Assembly: GCA_011800805.1 (NCBI GenBank)
Contig: MPNW01000571.1
Coordinates: 1 to 64,000, forward strand
Source of the DNA: Hirudo medicinalis
Taxonomy: Eukaryota; Annelida; Clitellata; Hirudinida; Hirudinidae
Length of the DNA stretch: 64,000 bases
Reading direction: 5' to 3'
Part shown: positions 54,901 through 64,000 of the stretch, in pieces
How the letters are laid out: the number at the start of each line of letters is the position of its first letter
Numbering within the stretch: the first letter of the stretch is position 1
Translations under genes and position numbers: made by a program
The notes under the pieces: generated by a model
What the model saw: only the letters and a program-made list of their open reading frames with translations
What the model was told of the DNA's origin: nothing
Databases searched by the model: none

Positions 54901-57259
54901 GCTCATTTTATTATAGAAAAATATGAAATTCACCCCTGGTAGCTGCAGAACAAAAGGAAGTCTGGTCAACACTATTGAAATCATCTGTAGTATCACACGA
55001 CTTCATGGAAGCAGACATGACAGAAGACATCATAAGGGATGACTGCGAAGGCTGAGCAATCTGGGAAGGGTCGTCAATGCTTGGGAACTGATTGAAATTG
55101 TGTTGATGTGCCTCAGATTTGTAAGAAAGAAGTTGAACAGACTCTCCTTTGACATTGTTTCTGAAGTTGAAAGAGCTGGCAAACTGCAACATTCCATTAT
55201 TCATGTCACAATTCACTTCAGGCAAGTATTAATGTTAATTAGCATGCAGCTCATAACTAGATGAATTTGGATGGATGAACCTTTGCACTGTTTTAAAAAA
55301 TATTCTGTAAAGTAGTCAATATCCAGAAGGCCACAACCCCTGCACTAATTAACCTTCAGTGTGAATACCAGATTTTTATGAACTTACAAAAGATTTGGAG
55401 AGCTCCTGGTCAATTTTGTTGGCATGTTTCTTCTTGCTCAGATTGGTTGCTCTTCTCAAAGTTGCAGAGCTGTCATGGAGGTGATCAGCCATGGATCGAG
55501 CATTCAGCATAGCATGCTGTTGGTCTTTAGAAAATAGAAAATCTTTGTTGGATCTGAAGGAGCTCGATGAACGCTGCATGGTTATGCGTGGATTCGTGCG
55601 AGGGAAGTTCTGCTGATGTTTTTGTGGAGTTGGTATCTGAAGGAAAGAAAAATTTGATCAAAATTGTCAACATTTGAAAGTTGTGCTCGTTCGTGAGGAT
55701 GATTTTCTTTTGACATTTCATTTACATGCAATATAATTTCCCACATTAAAGAAAAACCTATAATTTTTATAATCATCACTATCTAATCCTTGTGCTCTCT
55801 CCCTTTGAAAATTTGTCTAGAGACCCCAGCATCCTTATAATGCAGCAGCAATAATTTTGTTTAACATTTTAAAGATGCATTGTAAAATTTTTTATGGCAT
55901 TGCCATATATATTAATTTATTTTGTATTGAGCATTTATAGAATGAATAAATGTGCATAAAATTGAATTTGCTGTTACAAAAGGCTTTTAATGGATGTTGG
56001 ATTTTACCTCAAGCTTATTGCTCTTAAGACTGATTCCTTTGTGATTTTTCAATGGTTTGTCATCACTAATTAATTCCCACTCATCTTTATTCATCTGATC
56101 AAATGATCTGGACATGCCATCCAAGGCTTTGGGTTTTGTTGATGGAGATGAGTGGATTCTTCTCGAGTAGTTACAAAGTTGTCTCGAACCAGTGTTGAGC
56201 AGCGTTGAATAACCTATATTACCAACACTGCAGAAATCTTGTGATACAGTATCTAGACCCTCATCATCCGATAAAGAGCTCTTGAGCTGATTCAACCGGG
56301 ATTTACTCGTCGGTGGCCCAATATGAATAGAATTCAGTTCAATACTCTCAAGGTTGTTATTGCTACTGAAAGAATATTTCCTATTCCTTGTCAGAAAATT
56401 CCATGGTGAAGCTGAAGTCTGAAATTTAAATGAATATGTATGCAAAACTGCTTTAATCCTACTGCCTCTCCTGCTTCTGTCACTTAAACATGATCATTAG
56501 GCACTCAAGAACCAGATTAGTGATTGTCTAGTAATAAGCAATTTAAGTGAAAAAAAACACATAACATTGAAGTAAACCTTATTAGAATTTGTCTTTTTGA
56601 AATTCTCAAATTTCTGTAAATAATCAAAATAAATTGTTTAATCTATATTTCCAACCAACATGACAAGAACAAATTTTTTAAATCAAACTTCATTTAGAAA
56701 TATTTTCCAATCCTTTGTTACTTCATTGTTAAATTGCTACAAAACAAATAGTTAGTGAAATAAGTAATTATCACATGAGAATTCAATAGAGCCAACTACC
56801 TGAACTCTGTACAATGGAATAATTTCCACATTTGAAGGTCTTTTCCAAATTGTTTGATGACTAGATGTATTGTAGTAGTAGTAACAAGAAGAAGTAATGT
56901 CATACAATTGCCACCACTGATTTTCTTCTAGTGGTTTGCTTTAAAAATAACATTGTCAATTCGACGTTTGATGTTAGCCAGTTTAACAATCTTACAATAG
57001 TACGTTGGCAGGCAAATTGCTTCTATATTCTCCAGATGAAACGTTGATATAAACAACTTTTTTAAATTTTGGATCCCTAATCTGCACCCATTCTAGACTC
57101 CTAAACACCAAAGTTGAATCAAAAGTATAATAAAGTTCAACGGTTTCTAATTGTTTTGTCAGATATTTTTATATAGCTAGACTTCCTCTTTAACTCGCCC
57201 ACTCTTAAATAGGTGCTAAATTAGGAATATATTGTAAAAACCCACTCGACTCCAATCAT
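51926..57259 (-). CDS. ARHGAP39: ARHGAP39/Vilse: WW-WW-MyTH4-RhoGAP protein
   Basis: GTPase-activating protein for Rac/Cdc42 acting downstream of Robo and in neurons. Exons on minus: 57259-57246 (uncertain start), 57100-56996, 56938-56800, 56418-56008, 55635-55387, 55215-54934, 54869-54706, 54628-54491, 54422-54324, 54236-53932, 53855-53723, [piece not found], 53210-53103, 53018-52861, 52780-52507, 52120-51926. WW1 has LEWVQIRDPKFKKVVYI. WW2 has ENQWWQLYDITSSCYYYYN and HQTIWKRPSNVEIIPL. A long Ser-rich middle follows. MyTH4 has LGKSVPVGSLLHWTK, ILKKIQLYMGDR, MRDEIYIQICKQTNGNPR and KGWELMCICLSFFPP. RhoGAP has GIFR (catalytic Arg), IPGDIDEVNRL, PASLLKLWLRQLHEPLIPY and NNLAMVMAPN. It ends LDTSFME-like, as in human. 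An exon of the MyTH4-RhoGAP link between 53723 and 53210 was not resolved. Confidence 0.95.
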
Positions 57260-57643
57260 CGTGACAGCGAAGAAAATATCCCACAATATCTAATTTATTT
57301 GGCGATATCATCCAGAATATCAACATAAATGAAAGCCGACATGAGAATATTGCAGTGGTTTGCAACAATACAACACCAGAGGCTGAAGAAGGTAATTATT
57401 TTATGTAAAAAAATAGTTTTTAGATTGTTCATAAAATCATTTGAAATAGATCCAATAGAATATATTACAATTTATTTGTCTAATCTGTAAAATATATTAT
57501 ACCAAAACTAAATCTCATATTAATAAAGGCATATTTTAAACGTGTAATCAATTTAACTCGGAATGGCTATATCATTTCATGCTTTGGAAGAACAATAGCA
57601 GACGGGTAGATATACATTTTTGGCGCGTTAGGATTTTTCTGCT
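57260..57643. promoter_or_regulatory. Divergent upstream region, ARHGAP39 / bHLH gene
   Basis: The two genes start back to back with less than 400 bp between the proposed coding starts, so a shared regulatory region is likely. No named motif is convincing. The ARHGAP39 first exon is a 14-nt guess, so the left edge may move. Confidence 0.35.
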
Positions 57644-59270
57644 ATGAAGGAGATTACGATTAAGAGGAGGTACACCGCAGTTTTTCCAGGGTTTAAAATG
57701 ATTGGGAATGAGCATGGTTTATTGACGAAAGTATGTTTATAGACATGGATTGTAATGGGGACTTTAAAACATTTTGCATAAATGTTTGACGAGTTTTTAG
57801 GATGAATCCGGCTCGACTTCAAGTGCGAAAATTCAGTTGACAAATGCCGAAATGCCTCGAATATGTCATTCAAGAGAGTTTACGACAATGAAAAGGAAAT
57901 GCAGCATAAAAAGACGCAGAAGTCCCATAAAAATGTTAGAAAGACATAGAGATAGCGAAAGGTATTCAATTTCTCCATTTCATCAGAAATATTCTCAATA
58001 ATTATGTTAATTTAAGATTTAGACATCAAGGACTAAACGCCACGATGGAGTATTTGGCAAATCGCGTTCCGGGCTACAACAGCTTCAATTTTAGCAAGAC
58101 TAAGGTAAACTGAAAGGTTTTTTATTTCATTGCTGACCTCTGCATCAACTTAATTTGTGATGTTGTAGGTCGTTAAAATGCAACTGATGATCAATTACAT
58201 ATGTCATTTAGAAAGTTATGTCACTGAGTTATGCAAAGAATTGAACTGCAATACGTTTTCAAGGCAAAGTTTTTTGTCATATCATCTGTTACAAGGTATA
58301 GATCTATTTCATGCTATGTATCTAGAAGATTTACTTGATGAACTTTTGGTTCTAGGTCATAAAACAGAAATGAAATGGGGCAATAAAGTCAGTATTAGAC
58401 AGACATAGCTTGTGTATATCAATTTAGTTAACTTATTTTTAATTTATTATTGGTCATCATCTTAGATTTCTTTCCATATATTAGTTTTTTTTCTAAATAT
58501 TTGATCCAGGAGAAAAGAGCATTGAGTGGTGATAATGAGGACAGGCTATATGATTTGCAAGAAGAAACCTCAAAGGCCTGCACTAAAATTGCAGATGAAC
58601 TCCATTGCACTTCGCAGATAAGTTGTACAAATCTTCAGTCAATAGGTAAATCAAATGCAGGTTTATAAATTGATGATACGTTTCTGGGATATTTGAAGAG
58701 TGCTAATTTGTGATTTGTCATTGTTTGTATAATTTGTAGTTATTTATTCCGTTTTTTAAAGACATAAATTTTTATATGTCCATAGTTACTCCTTTGATGA
58801 ATGAGATGGAGGTCGATCCAAGGTCAAGTGATTCCTTGTCAAGCATCTTTAGTGTCAGTTCATTCGAATCTTCAAGTGAATCAATGGTGAATGTTGTTTT
58901 GCAAGTTTTATTGAACTTCAACAAGAGAATTAAGAAGTGTTCATATGAGCATATGTGGCATAGAAATTAAAGTTCAAATTGAATGTTTAACGCGAACAAA
59001 TTTCCTTTAATATTCGTAGATTTTTAAAAAACAATACGGTTGTCTATTCGTTAATGCTAAAATTACTTTAATTAGTATTATTAGTCTACTATTTTTACTT
59101 TTACGATCTCGGGTTCATCAATTTATCCAGAATTATTAGTTTTTCTGTTGGAGTTTTTTATGTTTTTTTTTTAGGAATTTATGACGTCGAAAGCAGATCC
59201 AAACCTCGATAAGTTGGATTCACATGTTGGGAATCGATGCTGTTCTCAATTCAGATCGGTGAACTCCTAA
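57644..59270 (+). CDS. Divergent bHLH transcription factor
   Basis: Seven exons with matching phases: 57644-57730, 57801-57961, 58017-58104, 58169-58387, 58510-58645, 58786-58886, 59175-59270; about 295 residues. Basic region KRRRSPIKMLERHRDSERFR is followed by helix 1 GLNATMEYLANRVP, loop GYNSFNFSKTK, and helix 2 VVKMQLMINYICHLESYVTE. The spacing fits a bHLH. The His and Glu expected at positions 5 and 9 of the basic region are present; position 13 is His, where class B factors have Arg. The C-terminal half is acidic and Ser-rich (DSLSSIFSVSSFESSSES), suggesting an activation domain. I cannot place it in a named subfamily. A shorter exon 4 ending at 58295 with a gtatag donor would break the frame. 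Confidence 0.75.
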
Positions 59271-59518
59271 AAAGCATGTGGAATATTGAGAAAGTTGTGA
59301 CTCTCATGTGGATCGTGGAGTGACTCGTGTACTTTGACGCTTAATGAATTTCAAAATATTCATCGCTGAACTTTTCTATTGCACCATCGTTTTAGGATGC
59401 CTTGCATGAGGTTGTAACGCCTGCGTGATACCGGTTTTTAGTTCGGTACTTTACCAGAATGGACTTCTCTTCATAAGTATCCTTACTAGTATGTTCGTTT
59501 ATTGCCTACAACTAAACT

Positions 59519-59685
59519 ATGGGAAGTATGAGTGACCAACTTGGGAGAGGAATTATTAACTTAACAAAACGCTCTTTAGAGATGGCAATAAAAGGTACTG
59601 AATATGATCACTGAATATAAATCATGTAATAATTAATTAGATGAATTAATTAATTCCAGTTAATATAATTCCGCTACCACAATAA
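59519..59685 (+). CDS. Candidate two-exon 33-residue peptide
   Basis: ATG at 59519, exon to 59594 (gtactg donor), acceptor taattccag, exon 59660-59685 ending in TAA. It reads MGSMSDQLGRGIINLTKR, then SLEMAIKVNIIPLPQ. Phases agree and the splice sites are acceptable, but the length gives little statistical support. It may be the 5' end of a longer transcript read with the wrong second exon. Confidence 0.2.
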
Positions 59686-60159
59686 GTTGCTGAAATGACT
59701 TCAACTGCGATGCTTTCTCTTAAAATTCGTTGCAACTACACTCGAACTTGGTACCGTGTGTGGCACTTGGTCGAAAGTTCGAGTCTCGAAGCTCCGTTGT
59801 TTGCACTGGAGGTCGGACCGGTACCCGGAATAAATGAGTGGGACTCCCATGGGAACGGGAACTTCGGAAAATTAATTTTTATTTGTGTTAATTTTTTTTA
59901 ATCCAAAATTTTAAAACAAAACTTGTTTTTTTCCCGCGTTTCTCTCTTAACGAGCATACTTATACGAGATTTTCATTTTTATCGAAACTTCAGTTCTGAG
60001 TCTATATAATTGGTATAACGGCTTCATTGTCAAGTGATAAAATACTTATAAATACCTCAACAGTTGTAGTTAAGAAGAAGATCGAAGTTAATAACATATT
60101 AATATCACAACCTGAAAGAATTTCGAAAATTGAATTATGAGATTATGTTGATTATGAGA

Positions 60160-60310
60160 AATTCAGTATTGCTTGGAAAAGTTTCGTTAAACTTTTGATT
60201 GATGGTTATCACACTGATCCCAAGTGTAAGGCGTGTCATGTACTAATCCGACATTCTAATGCCAGTGGAACTTCTGGGATGCTGATACATCGATAGTCAT
60301 GCATTGGCAA
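60160..60310 (+). pseudogene. BED-type zinc-finger relic (hAT)
   Basis: Reads FSIAWKSFVKLLIDGYHTDP then KCKACHVLIRHSNASGTSGM and LIHR. The C..C, S.GTSG and final H fit the BED finger of hAT transposases. Stops follow immediately. The hAT deletion derivative at 60702 lies about 400 bp downstream. Confidence 0.6.
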
Positions 60311-60693
60311 ACCAATTGCTAGGCAAACAACAATATCTTTCAAAAAGAAACCTATTCACCCTTCCGTAAAAAAGTAAAGTTTTCCGAGCAGTCAGTCTTT
60401 CTTGTGCGCAGGACTTTAAACCAATCAATCAGCCAATCTTTTTTTTGTTATTAAATTACTTTTCTTTCAAGATGTAAATCAAGAACAATCTGAAATGATT
60501 GATCAGAGCACCAGCAAATCAAGTTTATTTCCAACTTGATAGATGATTTGCTGGTAATAAATGAAGAGGAAGCAAATGACAAAGATGAGTTGTGTTTCTT
60601 TTCTGAAATGCCTCCTGCAAACAATTTGAAACGGGGAAGACATTTTACATTACTGGAGTGTCATGGACAGATTCTCAAATGGGAAAATTCGTC

Positions 60694-61452
60694 GTCTAAA
60701 ACAGGGACGGGCAACATACGGCCCGCGGGCCGGGTCCTGCCCGCGACGGGATTTTGACTGGCCCGCAGACTGTTTCTGGCCGACAGAAGTCGGCAAGAAA
60801 GCAGTATGTTTGCTGTGCAGTGAAAGTGTTGCCGTGTTGAAAGAGTACAACATTAGCTGCCATTACGCGACAAAACATGCAGGCTATGGCAGTACTTTAT
60901 CAGCAACGGAACGGCAAACTTGTAAAGCAGCAGAATGTGTTCGGAAAAGCCAAAGTAGCCCAGAAAGCTGCTACTCATGCCAACATACAACATTGCTAAG
61001 CACAGCAAATCGTTCTGTATGGTGAATTTGTCAAAAAATGTTCGATGTAGCTGATCAAGTCTGTCCAGAACACAGAAAGAAGTTTGAAGAAGTCAGTTTG
61101 TCGAGAAGAACTGTGGCTCACCGCATTGAAGCAATTGGTGAAGACCAAGACAAAGCTGCTTTTCAATTTAGCTGATGTTCACGTGCAGTCTTTACTGAGA
61201 ATTTCTACGTCCGACATGCAGCCAGAGTTCAAACAAGTTGACAACTTTGATCGACCATAGATGTCTCATTGACTTTAGCAGCTAATGAAGTACATTACGT
61301 TAAATTCATTAAATACTGTTTTTGATCTCTATGCTTTAAAGTTTACATTAAATACGATTTATTCCTTGCATAGGTGACTAAATACACGATTAAGGTATTG
61401 ATTTAGTAATCCGGCCCGCCGACTGGAGAAGTTGCCCACCCTTGGTCTAAAA
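60694..61452 (+). mobile_element. Internally deleted hAT element with TIRs and 8-bp TSDs
   Basis: Element 60702-61444 (743 bp), flanked by gtctaaaa at 60694-60701 and 61445-61452, an 8-bp target-site duplication as made by hAT transposases. Left end cagggacgggcaac..., right end reverse-complemented caagggtgggcaac..., each followed by a GC-rich ggcccgc / gcgggcc block. Inside, KAVCLLCSESVAVLKEYNI and CHYATKHAGYGSTLS are a BED finger of the ZBED5/GTF2IRD2-like group, and near the right end TSDMQPEFKQVDNFDRP matches the conserved C-terminal end of that group. Most of the catalytic part is deleted, so it cannot move on its own. Confidence 0.9.
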
Positions 61453-62009
61453 CATTCTTAGGGTTCCAGTTCCCTCCATGAGTTTCTGTTGTTGACATAA
61501 TCGATTGTGTTGCAATTAATTTTAATTAATTTCAGTTTTTTTTTTCTCTCGGCCCTTTCTTGATTCTCTTACCTGGACAGGAACACTTTATGGAAGATTT
61601 TACAAAGTTATGAAATGGAGAAGAACTTGATGACGTTATTTGACAATATTATTTGATTTATGAGTTAAATTTCTAATAATTATCACAAGCAATATAAACG
61701 TCATAATTATTTGAAATTCCAGGAAAATTACGAAAATCATTTTATTGCTTTAGAAGTCCATAGAAAATTTAAAAATGAGGTTCGTCTTGATTGAACATTA
61801 TCGGAAGGTTATGAAGATTACGAGGCTGACAGTGACAACACTAATGTTGACAATCGAAATGACGCAGATAATAACGATCATGATGTTAATAATGTGTTAA
61901 AAATTGAAGCCGTCGCATACCCAGCGTGAAGATGAAACCATTTGATTGTCCTTGACAATCGGGACGAACAGATCTAAGGACGGTGTGATGTTGTATGTAT
62001 TTGAATTTT
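61453..62009. other. Intergenic, nothing recognised
   Basis: Repeat-rich AT sequence between the hAT element and repeat R1. No homology that I can support. Confidence 0.4.
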
Positions 62010-62215
62010 GTATTTAGCCCTTTTTATGCCTTTTATTTGGGTGCCTTATGCATCCGAATGAGATGTGAAGGCACTTTTTAAAAAGTTCTACCATTTACAT
62101 AGCGCCCCTACCCCAGGGCGCTGCCTGGCGGTGCAGGCTGGGTTGCGAACACGACACGACTGTTGCTATTACGAGCTCATGCAGGAACGCAACCCATTCG
62201 GCCAACCCGCATGTC
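62010..62215 (+). repeat. SINE-like repeat R1, near full-length copy
   Basis: Collinear with 46340-46545: gtatttagccctttttatgc, gtgccttatgcatccgaatg, agatgtgaaggcacttttta, ctaccatttacatagcgccc, ccccagggcgctgcctggcg, gcaggctgggttgcgaacac, gcaggaacgcaacccattcg, gccaacccgcatg. Not followed by R2. Confidence 0.8.
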
Positions 62216-62559
62216 CTGCAACCCTGGCGAAAGCTTCTGTAAAACCAGCTCTGCAGAAATTTATTAAGTTTATAGCATTCCCATCCCAGATTCAAAAATC
62301 TCTCACCAAATTCAACAAGTCCTACTGTTCCATACAAATTCTCAACTCGATTATTCAGTTCTGAATACTTGCTCAATAAACTTACTAGAAAACCTCCCAA
62401 GTTTACGGACTCAAGAGTTTATTTCAATGTGGTGATCTAGTTTGTGCTTGAGAATACCTGCATGAAAGTGATTTATTTAATGAACTTTAAGTATATTTAA
62501 CTTGTTTAAAATTTGTGACGACTTTAATTGAAATGGTCTCCTACGTTAAGATACGTCAA

Positions 62560-63420
62560 TTTGGTAATGGAAAACAAAATTATATGCTGATGACATTATT
62601 TCTGGAAATGATACTAATAATCTTATTATTGCTGTCAATGATGAATTAGTTACTATTAACTATTGGTTTATTTTTAATCGTTAATCTCATAATTTAAATA
62701 AATCAAGTTTTATTATTTTCCATTCCTCTAGAAAATCTATATCATTTGACTTTCCCCTTTCTATTAATGTTCTTCTAAACATAGTTAATCAAATTTGGTA
62801 TCTGAGCATTTTGATTGACGAACATTTAACTTGGTCAAAGCATATTTCTCATGTTCAAAGTTTAATGGCTCAAAATAATAGTATTGTAATAAACGACGGG
62901 GCTTAATTTATGCCGAGTTTATTGTTGGGATGTTCCAGCAAATATTCAGCTATCAACTGAGTGGTATTAACTGTAAATACCACGCTTACGCAATAATCCT
63001 GCTGCCAGTTANCTTCTATGCTTCTGTCTGAGATTTTCTCTCGCCGTAGAACCAAAAGATAGTGAATATAATCGAAAACTAATTAAACATAAATATAACT
63101 TTAAAAATTAATTGATGGCATTTTCAGGGTTATAACATTATCATTGCAAGAATTAGTCTATGTATTAATACTAAAATAGCACTTCTGTTGTACTTTTCTC
63201 TTATTTATCCCTATCTGACTTACTGCAATATTGTATGGGCCTCTACTTTTTTTTCTCATTAAGATAGGTTAAACATTTTACAAAAGCGTATTATTAGTAT
63301 TGTTTTCCTGCTACCATTTTTATCTTCAACTAATTTAACTTTTGTAAACAATAACATATTAAATATCTATCAATTTCATAGTTTACAAGTTACTCTTTTT
63401 ATGTTCTCTAATGATTATAA
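62560..63420 (+). mobile_element. Non-LTR reverse transcriptase fragment with an insertion
   Basis: Contains YADDIISGNDTNNL, the catalytic YADD box, at 62583, then VNDELVTINYWF, SFIIFHSSRKSISFD and LSILIDEHLTWSKHI, and after a break YFSLIYPYLTYCNIVWAS and LNILQKRIISIVF. About 230 bases around 62890-63120 do not read as RT and interrupt the element; an N lies at 63012. Stops show it is dead. Same family as 22261-22560. Confidence 0.8.
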
Positions 63421-64000
63421 TGCTCCACAAGATATTTTCATGGTTTTTCACTGACAGCAATAATAACCCTTTTTATTTTCTTCGTAATACACTTGAATGT
63501 AGTCACCAAAGCGATGCTCCATGCGGTGAGGAATCGGTGGAGGAACTAGGCAAGGATGGCGGTGCTGAAAAGATTGACGTGGGGTTGAACAAAAGCAGTT
63601 CAGCAGATGTCGGGGTTGCAGAGCCAGAAATTGTGGATAGGGCGGAATCTGCTGATGGGAACAGAGAGAGTGAAATTCTCGATGGGTGTGAGGCTATGGA
63701 TTGCTCGAAGTCTCTGACGCCAGAGGTTCGGATCGAACCTTTCGGTGGGACTGTAGAAGACCACCCGGGTGTCGATGAAGCGATGGAGATGATAAGTCAG
63801 GTACTCAGCTGGTGGAGATTTCAATGCTCGATTTTAGGATAATGGGGGAGACAGGGTGACTATAGAGAAGAATGGAATTGCCGAAATCTCAGAGTTGCCA
63901 TGGATTCAAGGCAAGGCATTCGTGGGCCATGTTTGGTGAAGGAGGTCGCGGGCTGGACAACAGCAGTTGCCGCGGGGCTGCACTTCAGTGGTGAGGGTCT
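63421..64000 (+). other. GC-richer open stretch of unknown origin, runs off the window
   Basis: From about 63500 base composition rises above the surroundings, and the frame 63411-63842 is open with acidic residues (EESVEELGKDGGAEKIDVG). After its stop a shift continues with further open sequence. It could be the start of another retroelement ORF or a gene exon; nothing in it is recognised. Confidence 0.3.

Noticed and set aside
59740..59880. Possible tRNA gene or SINE head (aaagttcgagtctcg)
   Set aside because: Only a B-box-like motif is present; no A-box at the right distance and no acceptor stem.

Overview
The window is nuclear DNA from an AT-rich, intron-containing animal genome. The genes have many short exons joined by short GT-AG introns, and the space between them holds decayed hAT, Tc1/mariner, non-LTR and SINE-like copies. 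Gene content (plasma-membrane Ca2+ pump, LRMDA, ankyrin-rich TRP channel, fucolectin-like domains, kazrin, proline dehydrogenase, MRGBP, ARHGAP39/Vilse, a bHLH factor) is metazoan. I cannot fix the phylum from sequence alone; an invertebrate or non-bilaterian animal is most likely. Nothing bacterial is present. Exon models below were built by hand from homology, GT/AG sites and phase bookkeeping.

Left part (1-21.5 kb): a complete 22-exon PMCA gene on the minus strand (9402 to 1740), a decayed hAT transposase interrupted by a tRNA-derived SINE (11.2-12.8 kb), a five-exon LRMDA-like leucine-rich-repeat gene on minus (16376 to 14238) and, 614 bp away and divergent, a four-exon ankyrin-rich TRP channel gene on plus (16991-21468).

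Middle (21.5-45.5 kb): a transposon graveyard (two LINE families, hAT, RNase H remnant, a 533-bp run of N), a multi-domain fucolectin-type (FTP/F5-8C-like) lectin gene with symmetrical phase-1 exons (27452-31430) containing a mariner relic in one intron, a kazrin orthologue with three SAM domains and a long acidic upstream exon (33285-38801), a Tc1 relic, and a 12-exon mitochondrial proline-dehydrogenase-like gene whose Lys-bearing active-site strand is not recognisable (42562-45516).

Right part (45.5-64 kb): two interspersed repeat families side by side, the MRGBP gene (47270-47987), a small unknown gene (49383-49880), ARHGAP39 on minus (57259 to 51926) divergent from a seven-exon bHLH gene (57644-59270), then repeats including a well-delimited internally deleted hAT element with 8-bp target-site duplications (60702-61444) and a LINE reverse-transcriptase fragment.

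The genes are unrelated housekeeping, signalling and cytoskeletal loci with no operon logic. The most notable items are PMCA exon structure at the calmodulin-binding domain, the divergent PRODH, a frameshifted lectin domain, the delimited hAT deletion derivative and the short unannotated ORFs. I found no undescribed multi-gene system that I could support.
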